From an uncultured Prochlorococcus sp. (GTDB lineage Bacteria > Cyanobacteriota > Cyanobacteriia > PCC-6307 > Cyanobiaceae), in contig CACMNZ010000005.1 in NCBI GenBank assembly GCA_902615165.1, positions 1 through 58,888 on the forward strand: a stretch of 58,888 nucleotides of DNA. The letters run 5' to 3'. A model generated the notes under the pieces. It was given only the letters and a program-made list of their open reading frames with translations. It ran no database searches and was not told where the DNA came from. The translations under genes were made by a program, and so were the position numbers. Of this stretch, positions 15,693 through 24,610 are shown piece by piece (the first letter of the stretch is position 1; each line of letters begins with the position of its first letter).

Positions 15693-15929
15693 ATGTATCG
15701 AAATCCCTTCTATTTAGGATGGAATAAAGGTTGGTCTTTTTTATTTTTTTTTGAGGGTGGCATTGCAAAAATTGAAGCAAAAGGTTTTGGTATATCTATC
15801 ACAACAAAAGTTGAGAAAGGAGAATCACCCCTAGAATCTGCAGATAGATTAGTCTCGAAAGAGCAAAGGATTAGAAAATCAAGATATTATTCTTGGGTTA
15901 GATCTATTAATGAAAAAACAATAAATTAA
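15693..15929 (+). CDS. 78-aa hypothetical protein
   Basis: Starts MYRNPFYLGWNKGWSFLFFF. The N-terminal half is aromatic and hydrophobic, the rest soluble and basic (ISITTKVEKGESPLESADRL, RIRKSRYYSWVRS). Could be membrane-associated. No family recognised. Confidence 0.5.
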   Translation: MYRNPFYLGWNKGWSFLFFFEGGIAKIEAKGFGISITTKVEKGESPLESADRLVSKEQRIRKSRYYSWVRSINEKTIN

Positions 15930-15999
15930 GCAATCCTTCAATTACTAAAGTAATTTTTTGATAATCGATTTAAAATAGTTATTAATTATTTATTTTTTC

Positions 16000-16257
16000 G
16001 TGTCCAATAAATTTTACGAATGGTGGAAAAACCATAGAAAAGTTGTAACCTATGGAGTTTTTATAATCTTGTTTGGTTTTTATTTATCTCCTGTTGTTAA
16101 AGAAGCAAAATACAAAAACCTATGTATTAAGTATTCTACTAAAGGAGCATTAACTAAATTTAATAAGGACGATATAGGAGAAACTATACTAGAGGAAACA
16201 AGTTTGAACATTGATGAACTAGCAAAGATTGAAGGTTATAAGAATTGCATTAATTAA
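16000..16257 (+). CDS. 85-aa membrane-anchored protein
   Basis: GTG start (SNKFYEWWKNHRKVVTYGVF). One N-terminal span (TYGVFIILFGFYLSPVV) is followed by a soluble domain with two cysteines (KNLCIKYST and YKNCIN at the very end) that could pair. Function unknown. First of a run of same-strand genes leading to the ligase-like gene. Confidence 0.5.
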   Translation: MSNKFYEWWKNHRKVVTYGVFIILFGFYLSPVVKEAKYKNLCIKYSTKGALTKFNKDDIGETILEETSLNIDELAKIEGYKNCIN

Positions 16258-16286
16258 AAGTTCGCAAAAATTACGCTGATTTTTAA

Positions 16287-16493
16287 ATGATCAAAGGCAT
16301 GATTAAACTTATTTTATTTGTATTATTACTTGGATTTATATCAATAAGTCCAAAAACAAGATATATATTTGGCATAACTTTAAAAGAAATTTCTTCATTT
16401 CTTTTATGGACTGTTAAATATGAAGATAGAGAAAAATGGATCATAGATAAACCAAGTTGGATACCTAGCCAAAAAATTAAGCCATCGTATTAA
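16287..16493 (+). CDS. 68-aa single-span membrane protein
   Basis: Starts MIKGMIKLILFVLLLGFISI. An N-terminal hydrophobic helix, then a basic, Trp-containing soluble tail (DREKWIIDKPSWIPSQKIK). Its TAA is immediately followed by the ATG of the ligase-like gene, so they are probably co-translated. Function unknown. Confidence 0.5.
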   Translation: MIKGMIKLILFVLLLGFISISPKTRYIFGITLKEISSFLLWTVKYEDREKWIIDKPSWIPSQKIKPSY

Positions 16494-17243
16494 ATGAAGA
16501 CTTATTTAGAAGAACGAATTGAATGGTATGACGATAATTATAGAAATGGTAATGCTTTAATCTCTGATAAGCAGTTCGACCAGCTTGAAAAAAATTTATT
16601 AAGAATAAACCCTAATTGTGATTACTTTAAAAATAAAAATAAACTAGTTTTACCTGCATTAGAAAAGGATTCATTAAATGAATTTTTGAGAGGATTATTA
16701 GTAGATACCAGATTATTAATTGAACCAAAAATTGATGGTTGTGCCGTTGCTTTGCAATATAGGGATGGAACCTTGGAGAAAGCAATTTCAAGAAAAGGGA
16801 CAGACGTTACTAGTAAACTTATTAAAGTCCAAGACATTCCCAGTAATCTCTCTTTACGAGGAGTTCTTCAAGTTAGGGGTGAATTATATGCACCCAACCA
16901 AAGTCCAAATAGTTCACAGAGAATCGCTTCTGGATTTCTAAGAGCTAAAGAAGGATTTTCTGAAAGTCTCAGCTTCTGCGCATTTCAAATACTTAATTCA
17001 ACACTTAACCAATATGAGTCCAAAAAGAGTCTTTCTAAACTTGGCTTTAAGATACCTCAAGATATTTCATGCAACTTTACGAGCCAAGTTCAATTATTAA
17101 GAAAACAGTGGTTAGAAGGGAAGCTTTTCAGAAAATATCCAACAGATGGAATAGTAGTAAAAATAAATTCTAGAAAATTACAATTAATGAGAGAGAAATC
17201 AAATTTAGATTATCCTTATTGGCAAGTGGCAATAAAAAGTTAA
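16494..17243 (+). CDS. stand-alone NAD+-dependent DNA ligase adenylation domain
   Basis: Encodes 249 aa. The N-terminus (YRNGNALISDKQFDQLEKNL) resembles LigA domain Ia. Nucleotidyl-transferase motifs follow: motif I K79-I-D-G, the RKGTDVT segment near 100, motif III RGE at 128-130, motif IV TDGIVVK at 217-223 and motif V-like YWQVAIKS at the very end. Full LigA is about 670 aa; here the OB-fold, zinc finger, HhH and BRCT domains are absent because the frame stops right after motif V. It may self-adenylate but would not be expected to seal nicks alone. Could be a decayed ligA, or a partner protein conserved on its own. Confidence 0.75.
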   Translation: MKTYLEERIEWYDDNYRNGNALISDKQFDQLEKNLLRINPNCDYFKNKNKLVLPALEKDSLNEFLRGLLVDTRLLIEPKIDGCAVALQYRDGTLEKAISRKGTDVTSKLIKVQDIPSNLSLRGVLQVRGELYAPNQSPNSSQRIASGFLRAKEGFSESLSFCAFQILNSTLNQYESKKSLSKLGFKIPQDISCNFTSQVQLLRKQWLEGKLFRKYPTDGIVVKINSRKLQLMREKSNLDYPYWQVAIKS

Positions 17244-17356
17244 TGGAATTAGTACACCAGATTTTTCCTACTTGGCATATTTACTTAGATATGTTTTTGG
17301 TTGGCTTTGCAACTTACGGTTTTCTAAGAATTAAGAAAAAAATAAAAACTAAATAA
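17243..17356 (+). CDS. 37-aa single-span membrane peptide
   Basis: Starts MELVHQIFPTWHIYLDMFLV and ends with a basic tail (RIKKKIKTK). Its ATG overlaps the stop of the ligase-like gene by one base. One hydrophobic helix. Function unknown. Confidence 0.45.
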   Translation: MELVHQIFPTWHIYLDMFLVGFATYGFLRIKKKIKTK

Positions 17357-17365
17357 ATTTTTAAA

Positions 17366-17518
17366 TCATCTGTGTTCCTTAAGCATGGATTTAAGTTGTT
17401 CGCTGTCTAATTGTTCAAGGTAATTTCTCATTGCCAGCCAAGACCTTCTGCTTTCGAGCTTTCTACTTTGCTTAAATAAATTTGCAGAAACTAGATCTAT
17501 TAATTCTTTATGAGTCAT
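17366..17518 (-). CDS. 50-aa helical hypothetical protein
   Basis: Starts MTHKELIDLVSANLFKQSRK. Basic, predicted helical, with a Leu pattern (LAMRNYLEQLDSEQLKSML). An in-frame ATG 15 bp upstream is an alternative start. It overlaps the upstream 46-aa gene by 11 bases; last gene of the DUF1651 copy 2 operon. Confidence 0.5.
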   Translation of the reverse strand: MTHKELIDLVSANLFKQSRKLESRRSWLAMRNYLEQLDSEQLKSMLKEHR

Positions 17519-17648
17519 ATTTATATTTTTCATCAAGTTCAATCACAACACCATTAAAAAATTCTGCTAATAATTTTGATGGGTCTTGTATAGATATCTT
17601 TCTATTTTCTTTTAATAGTTTCTTTTTGATTGGATTTAAGTTAGTCAT
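17508..17648 (-). CDS. 46-aa hypothetical protein
   Basis: Starts MTNLNPIKKKLLKENRKISI. Its ATG overlaps the TGA of the DUF1651 gene (ATGA), so translation is coupled. The first 14 residues resemble those of the gene that follows DUF1651 copy 1, suggesting that the whole cassette was duplicated. Function unknown. Confidence 0.5.
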   Translation of the reverse strand: MTNLNPIKKKLLKENRKISIQDPSKLLAEFFNGVVIELDEKYKYDS

Positions 17649-17944
17649 ACTGATTCAGGTAATTCAAGTTCTTCAAAAGTCCAACCTTCTAATTGAAGGT
17701 CATGCCATTTATCCCAAGCATTATCCAAATACATTTGAGTTGATGATTTAATTGCAATTGGCTCGCCAAGATCGTTTGCATAATATGTATGAGCAAAAAT
17801 TCTCATAATATTCCTTGGGGATTTTTTATTCCTTGTAAATAAAATTAATCTGCTGCGGTCTGGGCTAAGCAACCAACCACTTGGGGACTCATTACGATAA
17901 CCGTAAGAAAAATTAGTCCAAACATTAGCTCCTCCTAAAGTCAT
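17645..17944 (-). CDS. DUF1651-type small protein, copy 2
   Basis: Encodes 99 aa, paralogous to the gene at 15211-15501: PSGWLLSPDRSRLILF, HTYYANDLGEPIAIKSS and a terminal WHDLQLEGWTF align in order with copy 1. DUF1651 is a marine picocyanobacterial family without known function. It heads a three-gene minus-strand operon with 4- and 11-base overlaps. Confidence 0.7.
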   Translation of the reverse strand: MTLGGANVWTNFSYGYRNESPSGWLLSPDRSRLILFTRNKKSPRNIMRIFAHTYYANDLGEPIAIKSSTQMYLDNAWDKWHDLQLEGWTFEELELPESV

Positions 17945-17951
17945 TACTTAG

Positions 17952-18004
17952 TAATACATATGTACTATTAATATAAATGCATTAGAAATGGATCGTCAAG
18001 TATT
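17952..18004 (-). promoter_or_regulatory. conserved upstream block of DUF1651 copy 2
   Basis: GTACTATTAATATAAATG followed by GGATCGTCAAGTATT repeats the two-block arrangement seen upstream of copy 1 (15507-15558). Both blocks lie within 60 bp of the start codon, consistent with a shared promoter. Confidence 0.5.
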
Positions 18005-18060
18005 TTGGCAAATAAATTATTTAGACTGATAGGGTAGTAAAAACAGCTTAGTTATTCCTG

Positions 18061-18112
18061 AGAAATAAAATACCTATCAAAAGCCTTTTATAGCAGGCAT
18101 TTTTGATAGGTA
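18061..18112 (-). terminator. terminator of the purK-6S RNA unit
   Basis: On the minus strand a long stem (TACCTATCAAAA with TTTTGATAGGTA, plus an inner GCC/GGC) is followed by TTTTATTTC. It sits immediately after the 3' end of the 6S RNA and would end the purK transcript as well. Confidence 0.75.
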
Positions 18113-18296
18113 ACACCGGATCCCCGTCAGTTCTCTGCTGCATCGACCTGGAAATGCCAGAAGAGGATTCAAAGTGGGCTTTCGTTTCCGATTACAAGAT
18201 CGGTTTACTACCGCATCACGACAGTCTCCTCATGTCGAAAGAGAGTCAGATCAGAGCACATAAAGAAGAACTTAACCAAAGATCCAGTAATCTAAC
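18112..18296 (-). ncRNA. ssaA: 6S RNA
   Basis: A block of distinctly higher GC than its surroundings lies directly downstream of purK on the same strand, the conserved location of ssaA in cyanobacteria. The ends can pair: ATTACTGGATC at the 5' end with GATCCGGTGTTA at the 3' end, a closing stem with G-U pairs. The length of about 185 nt fits 6S RNA, and a strong terminator follows. 6S RNA binds RNA polymerase holoenzyme and mimics an open promoter. Exact ends are estimated from the stem. A + strand open frame here is a by-product of the RNA. Confidence 0.8.
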
Positions 18297-18310
18297 TTTA
18301 ACTTATTTTT

Positions 18311-19501
18311 TCATGCATTTGGAGATGGCCAAATGTCTCTTACCATAGTTAATAAAACTTGAGCTTCATCATATCTCTCTGAATCTGTTTTACCATTTAA
18401 TAAAAATGTGATGTGAGCCATTTTTCTTCCCAGAATTTCGCGAGATTTGCCATAACAATGAATATTAGAACCCTCAATTTCAGATAACATTTTAATTCTT
18501 GTTACCATGGAAATTGGGAAATTCTTTTTTAATCCCAGTAGATTTATCATAATTGCCCCTTCACAGTTCATTTTAATTTCAGGTGTCATTATCCCAGAAG
18601 AAATGCAAACATATTGATCAAACTGACTTGAAGTGCAAGCTTCAATAGAGAAATGAGCTGAGTTATGTGTTCTAGGAGCTATTTCATTAATTAAAAGACC
18701 ATTTTCTCCATAGAAGAATTCAATAGCTAAAACTCCAACATAATTAAGTTCATTGACTATTGAAGAGAAAATATTTATTGCAAATAAGTTCAAATCATAT
18801 TCATTTGTTCCAGGGGCAAGAACCCAATCACAAACATGGTTTGATTGGAATGTCTCTACTATTGGAAAGAATCTTATCTTACCGGTCCTATCTCTAGAAC
18901 CAACAAGAGCCAGTTCTTTTTCATACTCTATCCATTCTTCTATTAACCATTCATCAGAATTATTCTCTGTTAAAAAGGAATCTAAATCTTCTTTTGTCTT
19001 TATTTTTTTGTTCCCTTTACCGTCATATCCACCTTTATTTGATTTAGCCATTAGAGGAAAAGTCCAATTATTGATTTCTTCATTAGAGAGATTTTTAAAA
19101 TCCTCAATACTTATCCATTTTGGACTTGGAATATTCATTCTATCTATTAATTTTTTTTGAGAAAACCTATCTACTAATGGCTTAATTGCATTAAGGCTTG
19201 GAACAAAAATATCATTATTATCAATTAAATTTAATTTATCAATTTTTATCCATTCATTTTCAAAAATTATTTTTTCACACTCATTAATTAATGATTTATT
19301 GCCTCTTATCTTTAAAGGATCAGCTTCTATGACATGATCTGCTTTTGAACCTGCAGGATCATTGCAAGATTTTGTTTGCACACATACTTCTAAATCTCTT
19401 TTTTTTGCGGCCTCAGTTAACATCAAAGCCAGTTGACCTCCTCCAATTATTCCTAGGGAATAATTTTTCTTAATATCGTTTAAATTTTTTTTTAAACTCA
19501 T
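18311..19501 (-). CDS. purK: 5-(carboxyamino)imidazole ribonucleotide synthase PurK
   Basis: Encodes 396 aa with an ATP-grasp fold. The N-terminus has the PurK motif GIIGGGQLALMLTEAA; the ATP-grasp core shows MAKSNKGGYDGKGNKKIK and later EFFYGENGLLINEIAPRTHN, which binds Mg-ATP. It carboxylates aminoimidazole ribonucleotide with bicarbonate in purine synthesis. The ATG at 19501 fits the family start. 6S RNA lies just downstream on the same strand. Confidence 0.95.
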   Translation of the reverse strand: MSLKKNLNDIKKNYSLGIIGGGQLALMLTEAAKKRDLEVCVQTKSCNDPAGSKADHVIEADPLKIRGNKSLINECEKIIFENEWIKIDKLNLIDNNDIFVPSLNAIKPLVDRFSQKKLIDRMNIPSPKWISIEDFKNLSNEEINNWTFPLMAKSNKGGYDGKGNKKIKTKEDLDSFLTENNSDEWLIEEWIEYEKELALVGSRDRTGKIRFFPIVETFQSNHVCDWVLAPGTNEYDLNLFAINIFSSIVNELNYVGVLAIEFFYGENGLLINEIAPRTHNSAHFSIEACTSSQFDQYVCISSGIMTPEIKMNCEGAIMINLLGLKKNFPISMVTRIKMLSEIEGSNIHCYGKSREILGRKMAHITFLLNGKTDSERYDEAQVLLTMVRDIWPSPNA

Positions 19502-19626
19502 AGCATGATTTTATTACCATTTCTAATTCTTAACAACTGAATTTTTAATTATCTAGAGCTTAGATTTTGCTAATATATAAATTATTTAATACCAAATATT
19601 TATAAATTTTAACTAGGTAATCAATT

Positions 19627-20718
19627 GTGAATAAGAGAAAAATATTAGTCCCATTAGGTGATCAATCATACGAAGTAACTCTAAAAGCAGGGATACTGAA
19701 TAATATCAGCGAAGAACTCTTAAAAATTGGAATAACAAAGAATAGAAAAATACTTGTGATTTCAAATGAAGAAATATCAAATTTGTATGGAGAAAAATTC
19801 TTAAAGAATTTAAAAGATAATCAATTTCAGGCCAAAATGTTCCTTATCAAGGCTGGAGAATCATATAAAAACTTAAAAACCTTGAGTGAAATATATGATA
19901 TTGCATTTGAATTTGGCTTAGATAGAAATTCAATAGTTATTGCCCTTGGAGGAGGAATTGTTGGAGATGTAAGTGGTTTCGCAGCTGCTACTTGGCTGAG
20001 AGGTATCGAATATATTCAAATTCCAACCACATTATTATCAATGGTTGATTCATCTGTGGGAGGGAAAACAGGAGTAAATCATCCAAAAGGCAAAAATTTA
20101 ATTGGAGCTTTCAATCAACCTAAAGCAGTTTTTATTGATCCAGAAACTTTAAAAAGTTTGCCCAAAAGAGAATTTAATGCAGGCATGGCCGAAGTAATAA
20201 AATACGGAGTAATAAGAGATAAAGAACTTTTCGAATACTTAGAAATTGAAAAAAACAAAAATGAACTTATAAATCTCAAGAATGATAATCTCATTAAAAT
20301 AATTAATAGTTCAATAAAAACAAAGTCTCATATTGTTTCTCAAGACGAACATGAAAATGGTATAAGAGCAATATTGAATTATGGTCATTCTTTTGGGCAC
20401 GTTATTGAAAATTTATGTGGATACGGCAAATTTCTACATGGTGAGGCAATATCTATTGGTATGAATATTGCTGGGAAAATAGCAATTGAGAAAGGGTTAT
20501 GGTCTCAAGAAGAATTAGAAAGACAGGAGAATCTTTTGAGGAGTTACGATCTTCCTATCGAGATCCCCAAAATGAATAAAGAAGACGTTCTTAAAATACT
20601 CATGGGCGATAAAAAAGTTCGTGATGGCAAAATGAGATTTATATTACCTAAAGAAATTGGCGCAGTAGATATATATAATGACGTCGAGGATTCATTATTT
20701 TTAAAGTTTTTTCCTTAA
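19627..20718 (+). CDS. aroB: 3-dehydroquinate synthase AroB
   Basis: Encodes 363 aa from a GTG start, the normal AroB length. NAD-binding [19 protein letters not shown], the metal and substrate region [19 protein letters not shown], and zinc ligands in [20 protein letters not shown] and HGEAISIGM are all visible. It catalyses the second step of the shikimate pathway. The 3' end overlaps the convergent MidA-like gene by 4 bp. Confidence 0.96.
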   Translation: MNKRKILVPLGDQSYEVTLKAGILNNISEELLKIGITKNRKILVISNEEISNLYGEKFLKNLKDNQFQAKMFLIKAGESYKNLKTLSEIYDIAFEFGLDRNSIVIALGGGIVGDVSGFAAATWLRGIEYIQIPTTLLSMVDSSVGGKTGVNHPKGKNLIGAFNQPKAVFIDPETLKSLPKREFNAGMAEVIKYGVIRDKELFEYLEIEKNKNELINLKNDNLIKIINSSIKTKSHIVSQDEHENGIRAILNYGHSFGHVIENLCGYGKFLHGEAISIGMNIAGKIAIEKGLWSQEELERQENLLRSYDLPIEIPKMNKEDVLKILMGDKKVRDGKMRFILPKEIGAVDIYNDVEDSLFLKFFP

Positions 20719-21905
20719 CGCAAACAGGTTGAATTTATATTCATTTTCTTCTCATTAAACTTTGTAAAAACAAACCACTTAAAATCACCTAAGCAAACAG
20801 GATCAACGAGTCTAAGTAATGCCTCCCTTCTTAAAAGGGCATTTGATAAATCCTCCTTAAATTCTTTTTGAATCCCATAAAGTCTCTCTGCTAATCCAAG
20901 TGCCAACAAAGCCTCTCCTTGCTTAGTTATTCCTGCAGTATTAAATCCAAGAGTCTCAGCATCATTAATTAAAGTTTCTATGCACACATGAGATGTTAAA
21001 TCGCAATTCCCTGGAGAATCTAGGACATTATTCATCATTTTTTGATTTTCATAAGAAACTATCGTTCCATCAGAATTCTTAGAGGTGTAGTATTTTCTAG
21101 CTTCTTTAGCGTAATCAATTATCAATAAAATACCAATATTAATTTTTCCATAAATAGCTTTTAACCATGTTGAGTTATCTATATGCCATTCTGTCGTCCA
21201 TCCTTCTAGAGCATCTTCAGGCGGGATAGTCATTCCCAACTCACTTTTAGCAAGTTCAATACTTTTTCTCAATTTAATTGAAATTGGCATTTCATCAAAA
21301 TATAATTTATGAGATTTTTTGTCTATAGAAACTGCTTGTCGAAGTAATTTTCCTTTTGAGAAGGTTATTCTTTCTACTGGCAAAGCATCCAAAACCTCAT
21401 TTGCAAGAACTATTCCATTTATATTATTTTCCTCTAATTCTTCCAAACCTTTCCATAAAATATCAATGCCTAAGTTTAAAAATTCTTCCAATTTATTTTT
21501 TTGTTTTTCTACCATCCCTTCATTAGGTTCAATAATTACAAAAGAAACTCCTTCCAAAAAATCCTTGTTATTTTCTAAAAAATATTTAATTAATCCACTC
21601 ATAAAGCTTCCATCTCCTGCTCCAAATTCAATTACAGCTAATTTCTGATTAGATAAAAAACTATTTTTGAACTGAATCAACCAATCTTCTATTTGTTTAC
21701 CAACCAAAAAAGCAAAATCATCAGATAAAGAGGGTGATGTGGCAAAATCTCCTCGAGCACCTATATCAGCTTTACCGCTGCCGTAAAAACCATTAATAGG
21801 ATCATTTAATGCGAAATTCATAAAGTCATAAAAACTTATAATCCCACCCATTTTTATTATTTTTTTTACTAACCAATCTGGATTATTCGCGGGTAAGCTA
21901 TTCAT
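20715..21905 (-). CDS. MidA/NDUFAF7-type SAM-dependent methyltransferase
   Basis: Encodes 396 aa. SAM-binding [13 protein letters not shown] and the family-specific [15 protein letters not shown] identify the MidA/NDUFAF7 (formerly DUF185) family. The N-terminal phrase [17 protein letters not shown] is also characteristic. The mitochondrial homologue dimethylates an arginine of a complex I subunit, so a role in NDH-1 maturation is a reasonable inference. Convergent with aroB. Confidence 0.85.
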   Translation of the reverse strand: MNSLPANNPDWLVKKIIKMGGIISFYDFMNFALNDPINGFYGSGKADIGARGDFATSPSLSDDFAFLVGKQIEDWLIQFKNSFLSNQKLAVIEFGAGDGSFMSGLIKYFLENNKDFLEGVSFVIIEPNEGMVEKQKNKLEEFLNLGIDILWKGLEELEENNINGIVLANEVLDALPVERITFSKGKLLRQAVSIDKKSHKLYFDEMPISIKLRKSIELAKSELGMTIPPEDALEGWTTEWHIDNSTWLKAIYGKINIGILLIIDYAKEARKYYTSKNSDGTIVSYENQKMMNNVLDSPGNCDLTSHVCIETLINDAETLGFNTAGITKQGEALLALGLAERLYGIQKEFKEDLSNALLRREALLRLVDPVCLGDFKWFVFTKFNEKKMNINSTCLR

Positions 21906-21936
21906 CGGCGAAAATATAAAAAGACAAAACTTATTT

Positions 21937-22734
21937 ATGCCTTCAAAGATTAACTATTTATTAGGAATATTTCTATCTATATTAGTTTTAATTTCACATA
22001 AACCCGTTTTCGCTATAAATAATCCAAATCTCTTACCAGAAGAAAAAACACCAGTAATCGATTTAGCCAAAACATTAAGCCCTAATCAGAAAAAATCTTT
22101 AGAGGAAAAGCTCAATAATCTAGAAATTGAAAGTGGGTGGAAAATTAAATATTTATCTCAGTTTGAAAGTTCTCCTGGTAGCGCAATTAAGGACTATTGG
22201 GATTTAGATGAGACAAGTTTATTGATAGTTGCGGATCCTAGAGGGGGAAATTTGCTGAACTTTAACGTTGGAGAGGCTTATTTTAATTTTATGCCAAGGT
22301 TATTTTGGGTTGAACTTCAAACAAGATTTGGCAACCAATACTATGTTAAAGATCACGGTGAGGATGGTGCAGTATTAGATGCAATTGATTCAGTAAAGAT
22401 TTGCCTTGAAAGAGGAGGATGCCAAGTTGTCCCTGGCATACCCAAAGAGCAATATATTTGGACTTTATGTACATCTATTCTTGGAGGTTTAGTAGCAGGT
22501 TTTGCATCTGCTCCAAGAAAAGAAGGTCAAGTCATATCAATTGGATTTTTAGCTCTTCTTTCTCCCTTATGGGGGATGTTATTTGGAATTTTTGGTTTGG
22601 CACCTATAATATCCAGAACAAATGATTTATTACCCTTATTTAAAAATGGTTTAGCTTTTACAGCCGCAGGAATTGCGGGTTATATCTTGTCTCAAACATT
22701 ATTTTCAAGATATGAAAAGCCCAAAAATACTTAA
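21937..22734 (+). CDS. TPM-domain thylakoid/membrane protein (Psb32-like)
   Basis: Encodes 265 aa. An N-terminal signal or anchor helix ends in KPVFAINNP; a TPM domain follows (VIDLAKTLSPNQKKSLEEKL, SLLIVADPRGGNLLNFNVG); the C-terminus has two or three membrane spans (GLVAGFASAPRK, GMLFGIFGLAPII, AAGIAGYILSQ). This order matches cyanobacterial and plant Psb32-like proteins linked to photosystem II repair. The functional link is from family knowledge. Confidence 0.75.
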   Translation: MPSKINYLLGIFLSILVLISHKPVFAINNPNLLPEEKTPVIDLAKTLSPNQKKSLEEKLNNLEIESGWKIKYLSQFESSPGSAIKDYWDLDETSLLIVADPRGGNLLNFNVGEAYFNFMPRLFWVELQTRFGNQYYVKDHGEDGAVLDAIDSVKICLERGGCQVVPGIPKEQYIWTLCTSILGGLVAGFASAPRKEGQVISIGFLALLSPLWGMLFGIFGLAPIISRTNDLLPLFKNGLAFTAAGIAGYILSQTLFSRYEKPKNT

Positions 22735-22758
22735 AAATATAAACAAAAATATCAAATC

Positions 22759-23592
22759 CTAAAAAAATTTATCTTCTTCACAAATCTCACCAGACTCTGT
22801 ATACCATCGGTGAGAGACATGTATTAATTCCTTTTTTTCAAACTCAATCCATGAAAAGTTAATTAGTAATTTCCCATCTTCATCAGTTTTATATCTTGGC
22901 ACTACAGCAGTATTGAAATAAATTGTCTCTTTGCTATCAATTTTAAACATCTCTCTTAAACCAAGATTTCTTTTAAGCCGGTTGTGCATATGACCAAAAA
23001 TTACAAGATCAACTTTTCTTCTCTTTTGTATTTGAGAAATCGCCACAGACAAATCTCTATCTCCCCAATCTAATGAGGGTAATTTCCAGTCTTTCCCACA
23101 AATGCTTTTAGGTTCTGATCCTAAACCCGAGGGGCCTGCATGAGACATAATTATTAAAGGTATATCTTCTACAGTCTTTTCCGAACATTTGATAATTTTA
23201 TTTATTGAATCTTGTTCGGTGATAGGTCCATAAACACCTTTAACTTCTTTCGAAAGATAATAGCCGCCGCCAGAACTACATGGTCTAGCAGACAATAAAT
23301 TTATTTGATTATTAAAAACTTTCAAATCCCATGCACAATATTTTTCACCAAGAACACGTATCTGCTTTGAGAGAGTTTCCCCTGTACAATCTTTCCCTCT
23401 GTCATGATTCCCTAAAATCACAAAAGTAGGAATTTTGATCTCATTGATTTTTTTAATTATTTTGATACTCCCATCAGAAATATCACCAACAAATAAAACA
23501 ATATTTGGTTTGATAATCGATAAAACTTTCAAGTCTAATTCAGACCATTGACCATGACAGTCACCAACAATAGCAATTTTTAAATTTGTCAG
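22759..23592 (-). CDS. metallophosphoesterase (TIGR04168-like), non-canonical start
   Basis: Metal motifs GNHDRGKD, HAGPSG and GHMHNRLK are clear, with VGDISDGS for the second motif. The first metal motif, in KIAIVGDCHGQWSELD, lies upstream of the only conventional start (TTG at 23532), so that start would give a protein without its D-x-H. The frame stays open to a stop at 23605-23607 and contains no ATG, GTG or TTG before the motif; the CTG at 23590-23592 (followed by TNLKIAIVGD) is the best start candidate. A cyanobacterial/plant phosphatase family of unknown substrate. Confidence 0.75.
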   Translation of the reverse strand: MTNLKIAIVGDCHGQWSELDLKVLSIIKPNIVLFVGDISDGSIKIIKKINEIKIPTFVILGNHDRGKDCTGETLSKQIRVLGEKYCAWDLKVFNNQINLLSARPCSSGGGYYLSKEVKGVYGPITEQDSINKIIKCSEKTVEDIPLIIMSHAGPSGLGSEPKSICGKDWKLPSLDWGDRDLSVAISQIQKRRKVDLVIFGHMHNRLKRNLGLREMFKIDSKETIYFNTAVVPRYKTDEDGKLLINFSWIEFEKKELIHVSHRWYTESGEICEEDKFF

Positions 23593-23695
23593 AATTTTTT
23601 CTGTTTAAAGGCATATAATCTATTTAGAGATATTCTAAATCCTGACCAGTATAACTTCTACTGCAAAACAGAAATCAGTTCAAAATGAAGAGGAT

Positions 23696-24610
23696 TTGAT
23701 TTCTGAAATAAAAGAGCGTTGCAAAAAAGCTAATGCAATTATTCTTGCGCACTATTATCAAGCTCCAGAGATTCAGGAAATTGCAGATTTTATTGGCGAT
23801 TCATTAGATCTATCTAGGAAAGCTGCAAATAATGATGCAGATATAATAATTTTTTGCGGTGTACACTTCATGGCCGAAACCGCAAAAATACTTAGCCCTA
23901 ATAAAACAGTCCTATTACCAGATATTGACGCAGGATGCTCATTAGCAGATGATTGTCCCTCAGATAAATTTCAAAAGTTCAGGGCAGAAAATCCAGATCA
24001 CTATGTCGTTAGTTATATAAATTGTACTGCAGAAGTAAAAGCTCAAAGTGATCTGATATGTACAAGCAGTAATGCAGTCTCATTAATTAAAAAGATACCT
24101 CAAGAAAAAAAGATAATATTTGCACCAGATCAGAACCTTGGGAGATGGGTACAGAAAAATTCTGGAAGAGATCTTAAATTATGGCATGGCAGCTGCATTG
24201 TTCATGAATCATTTAGTGAAGAAGCGCTTTTAAAATTAAAATATCAAAATCCAGGATCAAAAGTCATTGCTCATCCTGAATGTAGTCAAAATTTACTAAT
24301 TCTCTCAGACTTTATTGGATCAACAAGTAAGCTGCTTGATTTCGTAAGTAAAGATCCATCCAGAACTTACATGGTACTAACTGAACCTGGAATAATCCAC
24401 CAAATGAAGAAGAAAGAGCCTAACAAAAATTTTATTGAAGTCCCCGATATAGAAGGTTGTAAATGTAATGAGTGTCCATATATGAAATTAAATACTTTAG
24501 AAAAAATTCTTGATTGTTTGAAAAATAATTCCCCGTCGATCGAACTAGACCCAGCAATAATAAGAAGAGCCTATGTACCAATAAAGAGAATGCTGGATAT
24601 GAGTAATTAA
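23696..24610 (+). CDS. nadA: quinolinate synthase NadA
   Basis: Encodes 304 aa from a TTG. AHYYQAPEIQEIADFIGDS, VHFMAETAKIL, DAGCSLADDCP, the YINCTAEVKA segment and the C-terminal cysteines in VPDIEGCKCNECPYM, which hold the 4Fe-4S cluster, are classical. It condenses iminoaspartate with DHAP to quinolinate in NAD synthesis. The frame is open 54 bp further upstream (SITSTAKQKSVQNEED) without ATG, so the natural start could be earlier and non-canonical. Confidence 0.95.
   Translation: MISEIKERCKKANAIILAHYYQAPEIQEIADFIGDSLDLSRKAANNDADIIIFCGVHFMAETAKILSPNKTVLLPDIDAGCSLADDCPSDKFQKFRAENPDHYVVSYINCTAEVKAQSDLICTSSNAVSLIKKIPQEKKIIFAPDQNLGRWVQKNSGRDLKLWHGSCIVHESFSEEALLKLKYQNPGSKVIAHPECSQNLLILSDFIGSTSKLLDFVSKDPSRTYMVLTEPGIIHQMKKKEPNKNFIEVPDIEGCKCNECPYMKLNTLEKILDCLKNNSPSIELDPAIIRRAYVPIKRMLDMSN

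Noticed and set aside
18103..18348. 81-codon open frame on the + strand
   Set aside because: It lies over the 6S RNA and the end of purK on the other strand, starts at TTG inside the terminator hairpin, and the higher GC is explained by the structured RNA.
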